Position numbers and translations under genes: made by a program
DNA from: Phycisphaerales bacterium
GTDB lineage: Bacteria; Planctomycetota; Phycisphaerae; Sedimentisphaerales; Anaerobacaceae
Assembly (NCBI GenBank): GCA_020343675.1
Contig: CP070806.1
Span: 125,010-158,180, forward strand
Reading direction: 5' to 3'
DNA: 33,171 bases
Shown here: positions 1-8,204 of the stretch, one piece after another
Layout of the letters: the number at the start of each line of letters is the position of its first letter
How positions within the stretch are numbered: position 1 is the stretch's first letter
The notes under the pieces: generated by a model
What the model was told of the DNA's origin: nothing
The model's input: only the letters and a program-made list of their open reading frames with translations
The model's database searches: none

Positions 1-519
1 GGCTACTACAGGAATCCCACATCGACGCAGGCCGTGATCCGAACCGACGAACAAGGCGTACGCTGGTTGCTGACCGGCGATTTGGGCCACCTTGACGAAG
101 ACGGATGCCTCTATATTACCGGCCGCAAGAAGTTCGTCATCGTCCTGCCCGGCGGAAAGAACGTCAGTCCCGAGCTGGTCGAATCGGCGCTGTCGGAAGC
201 GCGCTTCGTCGGAGAGATTCTGGTCGTGCCCGGTTTCCGCAAGGACGGGGAGGGCATCGAGCAGGAAACGATCCGCGCGATTGTCAGGCCCGCGCTCGAC
301 ACGATAGGAGTCCACGCCAATCTCGCACCCGCCGAACTTGAAAAACAGCCCAGGTTGTTGAAGAATCTCGTCTGGCAGAGCATCAATGAATGTCAGAAGA
401 ATAGCCGGCGGCTCTCTAACTTTGAGAAGATATCATCGCAGCACCTGGAGATCAGGATCGAGGAATTCGCGAAGACCTCGACCGGAAAGATCAGGCGTCA
501 AGCTTACATGAAGCTCTGA
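1..519 (+). CDS. AMP-forming acyl-CoA synthetase/ligase, C-terminal part (5' truncated by window)
   Basis: The reading frame is open from base 1 and ends at TGA 517-519, so only the last 172 residues are visible. They carry the C-terminal signatures of the ANL (acyl-CoA synthetase / NRPS adenylation) superfamily. These are the TGDLGHLDEDG motif with its ATP-ribose-binding Asp (codon at 79-81), the hinge motif ITGRKK, GGKNVSPELVE, and near the end KTSTGKIRR with the catalytic lysine at codon 487-489. Such enzymes activate a carboxylic acid as an acyl-adenylate and transfer it to CoA or to a carrier protein. The linker between GGKNVSPELVE and STGKIRR is long, as in long-chain fatty-acid ligases, but the specificity-determining N-terminal domain lies outside the window, so the substrate cannot be named. 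A 63-bp gap separates it from the oxidoreductase gene, and a shared transcript is possible but not shown. Confidence 0.9.
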   Translation, partial: GYYRNPTSTQAVIRTDEQGVRWLLTGDLGHLDEDGCLYITGRKKFVIVLPGGKNVSPELVESALSEARFVGEILVVPGFRKDGEGIEQETIRAIVRPALDTIGVHANLAPAELEKQPRLLKNLVWQSINECQKNSRRLSNFEKISSQHLEIRIEEFAKTSTGKIRRQAYMKL

Positions 520-582
520 CATGGCGTCAAAAGCGTTGACCGAAAATAAATTTGCACAATGACAGATAAGGAGGAACACGAG

Positions 583-1830
583 ATGTCGGAACGTCGAAAA
601 ATCTCAATCGCCAATACGAACACCGGACGGATCAGCCGGCGCGGTTTTATGGCCGGCGCCGGCGCGGCGGCCCTGTCTTTGACGGTCGCCGAACCCCGGG
701 TCGTCCGCAGCGCCGGCTCGAAAGTCAATCTGGGCCTGATCGGCTGCGGGGGCCGGGGGACGTGGATCGCCGATCTGTTCAGGCAGCACGGCGGATACAA
801 TGTCGCGGCCGTGGCGGATTACTTCAAGGACAGAGCCGACAACGCGGGCGAGAAGCTGGGCGTTCCGGCGACGAATCGCTTCACCGGCCTGTCGGGCTAC
901 AAGAAGCTGCTGGAGAAAGTCGATGCGGTGGCGATAGAGAGCCCGCCTTACTTTCACCCGGAGCAGGCCGCCGCGGCGGTCGAGGCCGGCTGTCACGTCT
1001 ATCTGGCTAAGCCGATAGCCGTGGACGTTCCCGGCTGTCACAGCATCGGCGACAGCGGCCGAAGGGCCTCGCGAAACAAACGCTGCTTCCTCGTGGACTT
1101 CCAGACCCGGGCCGACCCATACTACATCGAAGCGCTCAAGCGGCTCCGCGACGGCGCGCTGGGCGACTTTGTTTTCGGCGAGGCGATTTACCATGCGAAT
1201 TGCCCGTTCAAGCGGATGTACGACACCTGGCGAAGCGACCCGGACAATTCCGAGAATCGCCTGCGCGCCTGGGGACTCGACCGCGTGCTCTCGGGTGACA
1301 TCATCACCGAGCAGAATATTCACACGCTGGACGTGATGAGCTGGATCATGGACGCTGAGCCGGTTTCGGCCGTCGGCACGGGGGGCCGGACAATTCGCCC
1401 CGTTGGGACCTGCAACGACCACTTTGAGCTGCTGTTCGAGTATCCGAACAAGATGTCCATCACATTCAGCTCGAAGCAGTTCGATGGTCACGGCACGCAG
1501 CCCGACGGCATCCGCAATCGCATGTTCGGCTCCAAAGGCGTGCTCGAAACCGAATACGGCGGGCAGGTCATCCTTCGCGGCGAGAACTTCTATCGCGGCG
1601 GAAGCAGCCCCGGCATCTACAAAGACGGCGCCGTGGCCAACATCGCCACGTTCCACCGCAGCATTGTCGAAGGCAAATTCAACAACCCGACCGTTGAGCC
1701 GAGCGTGCGCAGCAACTTAGTGACGATTCTTGGCCGGACCGCCGCCTATACGGGCCGCAAAGTCCGATGGAGACAGCTCGTCAAGAGCACCGAAAAACTC
1801 GACGCCAATCTCAAGGGCGTCAAGGCATAG
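583..1830 (+). CDS. Tat-exported Gfo/Idh/MocA family oxidoreductase
   Basis: NAD(P)-dependent sugar or inositol-type dehydrogenase, 415 residues. ATG 583 is chosen because a strong ribosome site (taaggagg, about 567-574) precedes it, whereas the in-frame ATG at 559 has none. The N-terminus carries a Tat signal, SRRGFMAGAG (Arg19-Arg20), with a hydrophobic stretch to about residue 35. The Rossmann glycine motif GCGGRG lies at 54-59. LAKPIAVDVPG at 141-151 replaces the usual EKP motif and keeps the lysine (Lys143). The second half, with HTLDVMSW, fits the Gfo/Idh C-terminal substrate domain. Its stop codon abuts the reading frame of the downstream TIM-barrel isomerase, so the two are probably co-transcribed. 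In this phylum such pairs usually act on periplasmic sugars, for example in 3-keto-glycoside chemistry, but the substrate here is unknown. Confidence 0.93.
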   Translation: MSERRKISIANTNTGRISRRGFMAGAGAAALSLTVAEPRVVRSAGSKVNLGLIGCGGRGTWIADLFRQHGGYNVAAVADYFKDRADNAGEKLGVPATNRFTGLSGYKKLLEKVDAVAIESPPYFHPEQAAAAVEAGCHVYLAKPIAVDVPGCHSIGDSGRRASRNKRCFLVDFQTRADPYYIEALKRLRDGALGDFVFGEAIYHANCPFKRMYDTWRSDPDNSENRLRAWGLDRVLSGDIITEQNIHTLDVMSWIMDAEPVSAVGTGGRTIRPVGTCNDHFELLFEYPNKMSITFSSKQFDGHGTQPDGIRNRMFGSKGVLETEYGGQVILRGENFYRGGSSPGIYKDGAVANIATFHRSIVEGKFNNPTVEPSVRSNLVTILGRTAAYTGRKVRWRQLVKSTEKLDANLKGVKA

Positions 1831-1872
1831 ATGGATTCGATGGGCGTGCGGTCTTTTAGGGAGAGTAAGGAA

Positions 1873-2760
1873 ATGGAACATGTGCAAATGACTCGTCGCC
1901 GGCTGATGGCCGATGCCGCTCGTGTGGCGGCCGGGCTGGCTTTGGTTTCGTCGTGCGCTCCGAATAAGCAGAGGCACACCAGAGCGTCCGGCGGCTTCAA
2001 GATCGGCGTTTGCGACTGGACGATACGGAAAATGACGGATCCCGACTCGCTCCGGATGGCCAAACAGATTGGCCTGGACGGTGTGCAGGTGGATTTCGGA
2101 CGAGCTGAGGACGAGTTGCCGCTGTTCGATACCGACCTGCAAAAGAGATTCGTCGACGCCCGGGCCGAGCACCAGATTGAGATTGCCTCTCTGGCGATGG
2201 GCGTGCTCAACAAAATCCCGTACAAGGTGGACCCGCGCGCCGACCGATGGGTCCGGGAGGGCATCGACGTGGCGCACGCCATGGGCGTCAAGGTCATCCT
2301 GCTGGCCTTCTTCGGCAACGGCGAGCTGCGAAACGACAAGAAGGGTGTTGACGTGGTGGTCAATCGTCTGCGTCGCGTCGCAGCCAAGGCTGAAGACGCC
2401 GGCGTCGTGCTCGGTATCGAATCGTATCTAAGCGCCGCCGAGCATATCGACATTGTCAGGAGGGTCGAGTCGCCCGCCGTGCAGGTCTATTACGACGTGG
2501 CCAACTCGCGCAATGCCGGCTACGACATCTTCGCCGAGATTCGCACGCTTGGCCCGCTCATCTGCGAGTTTCACGCCAAGGACAACGACGGCTTGTACGG
2601 AAAAGGCTCCATCGATTTCAAGCGCGTCCGGCAGGCGATGGATGATATCGGCTATCGCGGCTGGCTCGTGATGGAGGGGACGGAAATGCCGCTGGGCGTG
2701 GAGCAGAGCTGCCGGTACGACGCCGAGTACCTCCGCACCATCTTCCCAGCGAAAGTCTGA
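1873..2760 (+). CDS. Exported sugar phosphate isomerase/epimerase-like TIM-barrel protein
   Basis: Xylose-isomerase-like / AP-endonuclease-2-like TIM barrel, 295 residues. An in-frame ATG lies directly after the upstream stop (1831), but ATG 1873 is preferred: agggagag at about 1857-1864 gives about 8 nt spacing, and the protein then begins with a proper export signal. That signal has Arg8-Arg9-Arg10, a hydrophobic stretch and LVSSC with Cys28, so a Tat-exported lipoprotein is likely. The expected divalent-metal ligands are visible in barrel order: Glu183 (GIESY), Asp208 (YYDVAN), His234 (EFHAKD) and Glu268 (VMEG). It follows the oxidoreductase within the same run of genes, as is typical of periplasmic sugar-oxidation pairs, where the barrel protein isomerises or cleaves the oxidised sugar. 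The precise reaction is inference. A non-lipidated Tat substrate is also possible. Confidence 0.88.
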   Translation: MEHVQMTRRRLMADAARVAAGLALVSSCAPNKQRHTRASGGFKIGVCDWTIRKMTDPDSLRMAKQIGLDGVQVDFGRAEDELPLFDTDLQKRFVDARAEHQIEIASLAMGVLNKIPYKVDPRADRWVREGIDVAHAMGVKVILLAFFGNGELRNDKKGVDVVVNRLRRVAAKAEDAGVVLGIESYLSAAEHIDIVRRVESPAVQVYYDVANSRNAGYDIFAEIRTLGPLICEFHAKDNDGLYGKGSIDFKRVRQAMDDIGYRGWLVMEGTEMPLGVEQSCRYDAEYLRTIFPAKV

Positions 2761-2784
2761 CACAAAACGATGAAAGGATCGGAG

Positions 2785-4149
2785 ATGAAATCGCGCTGTA
2801 TCTTCACAGTTCTGTTCGCATTGATTCTCGCCGTGGCTTCGCCGGCGCTGGCGACGCCCTTGGACGATTATGTCGCGGCTCCCGATGCGAACTACCGCTA
2901 CGAGGTCGTCAAGACCGTCAACGGCCCGGGCTACACCGCCTATGTCATCGACATGATTTCGCAGCAGTGGCGGACCAAAGACGAAGTGGACCGCCCGCTC
3001 TGGCAGCACTGGCTGACTATCGTCAGGCCCGAGAAGGCGACTGCCGACACGGCCATGCTCTGGATCAACGGCGGCAGCAACGGCAGGCCGGCGCCGGAGG
3101 AGCCCGACAAGATGCTGGCCGGCATCGCGCTGGCGGTCAACGCCGTCGTCGTGGATCTGCGAACCGTGCCCAACGAGCCTTTGACGTTTCCCGATGGCGG
3201 CGGGCCGCGCTCGGAAGACGCCATCATCGCCTACAGCTACATCAAGTGCCTCCAGACCGGCGACACCACCTGGCCCCTTCTGCTGCCGATGGTCAAGAGC
3301 GCCGTCCGCGCGATGGACACGGTGCAGAAACATCTTTCGTCGCTCGATACCGGCTCGCTCGATATCACGAAGTTCGTCGTCTCCGGCGGCTCCAAGCGGG
3401 GCTGGACGACGTGGCTGACCGCCGCGGTTGATAAGCGAGTCGTCGCGATTGCCCCGGCCGTCATCGACGTGCTCAACATGGACGAGCAGATGAAACACCA
3501 TTTCGCCGCCTACGGATTCTATTCCCAGGCCATCGGCGATTACGAGGCCCTGAACGTCTTCGAGAAGCTCTTCACGCCTGAAGGACAGGCCCTGATCAAG
3601 ATTGTCGATCCGTACGAGTACCGCGACCGCTACGCAGGTATCCCGAAGTTCATGGTCAACTCCTCGGGCGACCAGTTCTTCCTGCCCGACTCAGCCCAGT
3701 TTTACTTCCACGACCTGCCCGGGCAGAAGTACCTGCGCTATGTCCCGAACACCGACCACGGCCTGGGCGGCTCGGACGCCCCGCAGAGCCTGACGGCGTT
3801 CTTTAAGTCGATTCTGGCCGGAGCGGCTCGCCCGAAGTTCTCGTGGCAGGTCAGGCCCGACGGCGCGATAGAGGTCGAGACCACCACTAAGCCGCTCGCG
3901 GCCAAGCTCTGGCAGGCTACGAACCCGAAGGCCCGCGACTTCCGCAAGGACATTATCGGCCCCGCATGGAAAGATGAGCCTCTGGAGCCGCAGGCAAGCG
4001 CTACGTATCTGGCCAAGGTGCCTGAGCCGGCCGAGGGCTGGACCGCCTTTTTCGTCGAGTTGACCTTCGACAGCGGAGGCCCCTTCCCGCATAAGTTCAC
4101 CACCGAGGTCCACGTCGTCCCGGAGAGGCTGCCTTTCGCCAAAGAGTGA
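2785..4149 (+). CDS. PhoPQ-activated pathogenicity-related (PqaA-like) alpha/beta hydrolase, secreted
   Basis: A 454-residue secreted protein of the PhoPQ_related family. ATG 2785 is taken over ATG 2770 because aaagga (2773-2778) stands 6 nt before it and nothing precedes 2770. Residues 1 to about 23 form a Sec signal peptide ending ALA, consistent with signal peptidase I. The body is an alpha/beta-hydrolase. The nucleophile elbow is SGGSKRGW with Ser203, followed by Asp296 (SSGDQFF) and His325 (NTDHGLGG), which form a plausible catalytic triad. MLWINGGSNG near the start and YAGIPKFMVNSSGD are typical of the family. The gene begins 24 nt after the isomerase stop, so it completes a three-gene exported cluster. 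The family name comes from a Salmonella gene of unclear enzymology. In planctomycetes these proteins are common and presumably act on extracellular esters or glycans, so no substrate is claimed. Confidence 0.9.
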   Translation: MKSRCIFTVLFALILAVASPALATPLDDYVAAPDANYRYEVVKTVNGPGYTAYVIDMISQQWRTKDEVDRPLWQHWLTIVRPEKATADTAMLWINGGSNGRPAPEEPDKMLAGIALAVNAVVVDLRTVPNEPLTFPDGGGPRSEDAIIAYSYIKCLQTGDTTWPLLLPMVKSAVRAMDTVQKHLSSLDTGSLDITKFVVSGGSKRGWTTWLTAAVDKRVVAIAPAVIDVLNMDEQMKHHFAAYGFYSQAIGDYEALNVFEKLFTPEGQALIKIVDPYEYRDRYAGIPKFMVNSSGDQFFLPDSAQFYFHDLPGQKYLRYVPNTDHGLGGSDAPQSLTAFFKSILAGAARPKFSWQVRPDGAIEVETTTKPLAAKLWQATNPKARDFRKDIIGPAWKDEPLEPQASATYLAKVPEPAEGWTAFFVELTFDSGGPFPHKFTTEVHVVPERLPFAKE

Positions 4150-4275
4150 CACCCCCGCGGCGCCGGTGCGAAATATCCGTAAACACGGCAGATCTGGCCA
4201 AACCTCCCGCCTCTGTTAGCCGATATGGAGAATGCGGAATCGGGGGGATGCTATCTTAGCAGGCGGGTTTTCACG

Positions 4276-4521
4276 ATGGCCAGAGACACAATGATCCTCC
4301 TTTTTTGTCTTGTCGCGCTGCTTGCAGCGGGATGGCTGGGCTACAGGGTGTTCTTTGATTCTCCGAGCGAGGCAGCCAGACAGCACGAAGAAGCGGTCAA
4401 GCGAGCCCAGTTGGAGGCCGATCTGCTCAGAGCCGTTGCAGAAGGCAACGGGCAGACAGGCAATTCGGGCACGCCGAGCCAGAGGTACACCCACACGACT
4501 CCCAGACCACGCCCTACGTGA
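4276..4521 (+). CDS. Small one-TM membrane protein (hypothetical)
   Basis: A possible 81-residue protein. From ATG 4276 it has a short N-terminus, one hydrophobic helix (about residues 6-25, ILLFCLVALLAAGW), then a charged segment rich in Glu, Lys and Arg (SEAARQHEEAVKRAQLEAD) that should be helical, and a Thr/Pro-rich tail. This is a believable small membrane-anchored protein. ATG 4225 in the same frame would add 17 unremarkable residues; aggcggg at 4261-4267 fits 4276 better. No family is recognised. A longer open frame on the opposite strand covers the same ground, but it has no domain and no ribosome site. The call is tentative because the protein is short and lies at the edge of a region that looks non-coding. 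Confidence 0.42.
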   Translation: MARDTMILLFCLVALLAAGWLGYRVFFDSPSEAARQHEEAVKRAQLEADLLRAVAEGNGQTGNSGTPSQRYTHTTPRPRPT

Positions 4522-4797
4522 CGCCGCTAACCACCAGACCGTGGCGTCCATGGTCAACAAAACCCAAATCAAATTAACCGCGAATAGACGCAGGTAAAAC
4601 GAAAAATCGTCAATCGCAAATCGTAAATGACAAGGTTCCCTGTTGCCCTTCCTCCAATCTTCTTGCCGTTTGCCATATCCGCGTATATGTTCATGCGGAC
4701 CGAAACCGTCTCTTGACTCCAAATTTTTGTGCCTAAGCTTATGGTCTTTAGCCACGAGAAGCCCGAAGAGAGATGAACAAGGAAGACCAGATCTAGG
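4522..4797. other. Gene-free spacer with short AT-rich repeat
   Basis: No credible gene. About 4565-4632 holds the phrase aaattaaccgcgaatagacg followed by three 7-nt near-repeats of aaatcgt/caatcgc at 4604-4624. The rest shows no recognisable regulatory site. The stop codon of the minus-strand ATPase gene lies at its right edge. Confidence 0.5.
4604..4627. repeat. Short tandem 7-nt repeat (aaatcgt / caatcgc / aaatcgt)
   Basis: Three adjoining 7-base units with one- or two-base differences, followed by aaat. From general familiarity, similar intergenic phrases appear in other planctomycete genomes, but a search would be needed to show that this one is a dispersed element. Confidence 0.5.
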
Positions 4798-7700
4798 TTA
4801 GTGTTGAGGAGAGATCAGAATCGGGTCGTTATACAGCGATTCGATATCATTGATAATGCGCTCGCATCGCTTCACAAGGTCCTCGTTCTTCACCTTTTCC
4901 TCAGGGTACTTTGTCCGCCTAAGGAACTCAACCTGGCCATGAAAGATCTTCGCGCAATGCATGTAGTCATAGATATCGTTACGTGTCTTGGCATGCGCAA
5001 AGAACGTTTTGCGGAACTCGTCGTACGTGAGAGCCGGCAGAGTTATGTCTGTTCGCATCGGGAGGTGTACACAAGGATTATCGCCGAACATATCATAGAA
5101 ATCGGTTACGGTGGGAACACACGCGCCGGAAAAGGCTCGACTGATGACCTTGATGCTTCCCATTATGTTGTTGATCAGGTCAATCGCCAGTGTGCGATTC
5201 TCACTGCCGGCAAGAAGCCCGAGGCTCCATTCCCCCCAACAGCTATGATGCTCCGGTCCATCCAACAAGAAGCGGAATTCAAGCTCTGTGCACTTTCGTT
5301 TCTTGAGGAAACGGCACTGAGGCTTGGCGGGGTACTGTGGAATGCACTTTTGCATAAACTGGTATGGTTTTGGACAGGCCAGCGCTTGGTTCCGGAGCTC
5401 CTTTTCTCTCCCGTAAAGGTCGTCGGCCCATCGAGAGAGGCTGATGGGTATGGACATGATTTCAATCGCTGCGCCCGGCGAGGCTGTCGCCAGGTACATG
5501 CCCGATTCATCCTTTGCTGTCAGATAGGTGACAAGGGTCGAGTGCCAATGTCTCGCAAACAACCATTCATCTCCGCTACGGTGGTCGCGGTTGCCTGATT
5601 GGTAAGGGGATACCGTGGAGTTGCGATCCACAATTTCTGTGTCGAAGAGAGTATCCAGTAGATGCAGCGCGCGGAGCATTGGGACATACAGCTTATATTT
5701 GTCTTCAATGAGGTAATCAGGACGGACTCTCAATTCTCCTCCGCTGTTCCATACCATTTCCAATAGTGTAGACATGTAGCTGTCAAATCTTTGGGTCTCA
5801 ATGAGAAGCTTCTTATCAAGCATTTCACACTGGACGATGACCTCTTCCCACGTCTTCGGTACCTCACCTTCTAGTATCCGATCGCACGCCCACTGGATGA
5901 CCTTTTCTACACATTTGCGGTAGACCTTCTTCGCCGGAGGTGTGGCACTGCAAAACGGAAGAGCGTCTTTCAGCTCATCCGCCAATTCTTCCTGTCTATA
6001 AGCTCCCATACGGCCATCATCACTCTCATCTTCAGGCTTCGGCGTACGGGCTGTCTTCTTGTATCTATTGTATAATGCACGCATCAGTTTCTGTTCTCGA
6101 TTGACCAGTTCTCGTAAGCGAGCTTTCACCTTCTCACGGCTGAACTGCTTCCTTGAGCCATCGAGTATGTCCTTGCGGAATGCAAAGAATCCTACGCTTG
6201 CGTCATAGGGCACAGCAAGCCATTCAGTTTCCGATGGTTTGGTGTTTTCACCACAGAATTCCTTGGCATCCTTAACCCATTCCTCTCCACGAAAGGGCTC
6301 TCTTGCTTCTATAAGTTCGGGTAGAATGCCGGATCGCTTCTCCCCAAACAACCGCAATTCCCCAAAGGGAAGACGTTGCAGAAAACAACTGTAATCTTGC
6401 GCAAACGGCGTAGACGGTTTAAGCAAGTCCCACACCAAACGTTTGAATATCGCTTCCAGATTGCGGATGCCACGTTTTGAGTACGATGACCTTAAGAATC
6501 CCTCAAACTTGGAAAGGCGGACGATCCTATTCATCTCCTTGGTGACAGACTGTGCGTGGTGCGCACGGACCCTCCGTTTCGGCGATACGCCCTTAATATC
6601 AGGCATGCCCATCCTAAAAGCGTGCACGAGTGAGTTGACGAAACGACAGTATTGGTTGTATTGCGTTGATTCTAGCTTCAGCAATGGTTCGAGTGCATTG
6701 TGCAAGTCACACTTCAATTTGAAACTGCGATACCAGCCGACCCAATACGAGTCAAAACTCGACAGATACATATCGGTTTTCAAAGGGATGTTCCGCAAAC
6801 GACGCTGTCCTTCATAGACCGATTGCATGCTCATGCGATCGAAGACCTCGTGGCGCAGTGCCGGATAAGAATCCGGCACGTCTCGTTCGAAAAAGGACTT
6901 CCAAGCCGTTCGTTGCGGCTCATTTTCAGCAAACAGAATGATCTTTCCATCTCCCGGATACGTTTCAAAGAACTGAATGCCTCTGGTGGGGACAATGTCA
7001 TAGGCACACCTGCGTGATTGATTGGCCGACGCACGCGACTTTAGTACGCGGCAGAACGAGCGCGACTCAATGCTCTTGGCTCCCTCGTGAATCAGGGCAT
7101 TGAGGCTGTAACCAAGCGAGGATTGGATATGCTGCTCGTAATCCTCAGGCACACAGACCGGCTCTGGACGCAAGAGAATCTCCGTATCGCAATAAAAGCT
7201 TTCCGTAAATGCGGGCGTTGGGCTGGGCGCGTAATAGTGGTACTCGCCCGTAAGGAGCAATGTATTACACGGGCCGCGTCTTTGCCCGGCGGGGCCGAAT
7301 CGCAAAAGATCACAGACAGCTTTCAGGAGAACCCGGGGCTGACTCCCAATTTTCCCATGGCTTGCAGCACCCATAAATGCGTCGATAGAGTCCATGACAA
7401 TCAGCAGTTCGCCCTTCTTCAGTAGGTCGACCAGGTGGGATGCCGTAGCCTTTGCGAATGCATCCATTAAGTATTCTGCAACAAAACCAAAGAGAGGTCG
7501 CACTGATAGCAGGCTCGCGCCTTTCGTGATTGCTTTTCTGACTTGGACTCTACGATCCGATTGAGCACACTCAGTTGGCGTAATAAGGCTCTTGGCGTCC
7601 AGACAATACAGCTGCGCACCCGAAGCGCCTCTCATTGCGGCTTTTTCTGCAAGCCCGAAATGAAAGCTTTTGTCCATCCGGCCGAGAAGGTTTGTGCTAT

Positions 7701-7920
7701 CCTCTTCGAGGGAAAATAAGACCGCTTTGTTGTTCTTGTCGTCCTTCAGGTAATCCGACAGGATTTGAAGAACAAGCGTGGTTTTGCCGGAGCCGGGTTC
7801 ACCCCGCACCAGCGCCACGCAGCCTCGCCGGATGCCACGAGCGCCCGAGCCATACCCGGAGCCTTTGCCCAGTAGAGAATCGAGTTCCTTTATTCCGGTC
7901 GAAATCCAGTCTGAACTCAT
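4798..7920 (-). CDS. KaiC/RecA-like ATPase fused to a solute-binding-protein-like domain (no known family name)
   Basis: A 1040-residue cytoplasmic protein without signal peptide or TM helix. Residues 1 to about 320 are a KaiC/RadA-like P-loop ATPase: STGIKELDSLL, Walker A GEPGSGKTT at 40-48, Glu-rich SLEED at 70-74, Walker B ELLIVMDSID at 171-180, and RVLKSRAS...RGIQFFETYPG at 291-322 resembling the end of KaiC domains. From about 325 to 965 the sequence resembles an ABC-transporter extracellular solute-binding protein (SBP_bac_1). The matching pieces are a KIILFAENEP start, SFDSYWVGWY (388-397), LAVPYDASVGFFAFRKDIL (568-586), PKTWEEV (688-694), LLEMVWNSGGEL (719-730) and GEWSLGLLAGSEN...AIDLINNIM (896-920). 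A charged helical segment (about 597-680) interrupts this domain. The gene stands alone, less GC-rich than its neighbours. gagagg lies upstream of the start at 7920. A nucleotide-driven sensor or switch binding a cytoplasmic ligand is an inference; no effector domain is recognised. Confidence 0.85.
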   Translation of the reverse strand: MSSDWISTGIKELDSLLGKGSGYGSGARGIRRGCVALVRGEPGSGKTTLVLQILSDYLKDDKNNKAVLFSLEEDSTNLLGRMDKSFHFGLAEKAAMRGASGAQLYCLDAKSLITPTECAQSDRRVQVRKAITKGASLLSVRPLFGFVAEYLMDAFAKATASHLVDLLKKGELLIVMDSIDAFMGAASHGKIGSQPRVLLKAVCDLLRFGPAGQRRGPCNTLLLTGEYHYYAPSPTPAFTESFYCDTEILLRPEPVCVPEDYEQHIQSSLGYSLNALIHEGAKSIESRSFCRVLKSRASANQSRRCAYDIVPTRGIQFFETYPGDGKIILFAENEPQRTAWKSFFERDVPDSYPALRHEVFDRMSMQSVYEGQRRLRNIPLKTDMYLSSFDSYWVGWYRSFKLKCDLHNALEPLLKLESTQYNQYCRFVNSLVHAFRMGMPDIKGVSPKRRVRAHHAQSVTKEMNRIVRLSKFEGFLRSSYSKRGIRNLEAIFKRLVWDLLKPSTPFAQDYSCFLQRLPFGELRLFGEKRSGILPELIEAREPFRGEEWVKDAKEFCGENTKPSETEWLAVPYDASVGFFAFRKDILDGSRKQFSREKVKARLRELVNREQKLMRALYNRYKKTARTPKPEDESDDGRMGAYRQEELADELKDALPFCSATPPAKKVYRKCVEKVIQWACDRILEGEVPKTWEEVIVQCEMLDKKLLIETQRFDSYMSTLLEMVWNSGGELRVRPDYLIEDKYKLYVPMLRALHLLDTLFDTEIVDRNSTVSPYQSGNRDHRSGDEWLFARHWHSTLVTYLTAKDESGMYLATASPGAAIEIMSIPISLSRWADDLYGREKELRNQALACPKPYQFMQKCIPQYPAKPQCRFLKKRKCTELEFRFLLDGPEHHSCWGEWSLGLLAGSENRTLAIDLINNIMGSIKVISRAFSGACVPTVTDFYDMFGDNPCVHLPMRTDITLPALTYDEFRKTFFAHAKTRNDIYDYMHCAKIFHGQVEFLRRTKYPEEKVKNEDLVKRCERIINDIESLYNDPILISPQH

Positions 7921-8120
7921 CTCTCATGTTCCTCTCTGTAAGGGAAGCTGATCCACTAATTCACTTACCCGCTCATTATGAAAGGCGATTCCCGCGCGCT
8001 GAATGTAGGCAATAAAACAGAGAATAGCAAGGAAAATGAAAGGAAACGTAAAAAAAATGCCGAGAAGGCCGGTTTCATCGTTCCGGGCACGGATTAGGTC
8101 AATTGAGCGAATTGCCTTTG

Positions 8121-8204
8121 GCGGCCCTTGTCATTCTGTCGAGGCCGTCGAGGCATTTTTGCGACCAGGTTTCCAACGTCTCGCGGGTCTGCCCCGAGCC
8201 CGTC
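8121..8204 (-). pseudogene. 3'-terminal remnant of a second MutT-family (Nudix) gene
   Basis: The minus-strand translation gives TRETLETWSQKCLDGLD followed by RMTRAA, almost identical to the C-terminus of the intact Nudix-family protein encoded at 10743-11372 (TRDTLETWSQKCLDGLD, RMTRAA). The first 70 bases (8121-8190) align with 10757-10826 with 4 mismatches by eye; similarity continues to about 8204 with a one-base gap and then stops. Three of the four differences are synonymous and one changes Glu to Asp, which suggests the copy diverged while still coding. The rest of the gene (Nudix box, N-terminus) is not present upstream on the minus strand. It is either a decayed paralogue or a copied 3' end. 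Confidence 0.75.

Noticed and set aside
604..1656. Long open frame on the minus strand opposite the Gfo/Idh gene
   Set aside because: No domain and no ribosome site; the plus-strand gene has clear motifs. A shadow of high-GC codon use.
2428..3501. Minus-strand open frame of 357 codons opposite the isomerase/hydrolase genes
   Set aside because: It spans two well-supported genes and has His/Arg/Asp-rich sequence without a domain.
4216..4755. Minus-strand open frame of 179 codons
   Set aside because: It crosses repeat-like intergenic sequence and the small membrane gene; no ribosome site or recognisable domain.
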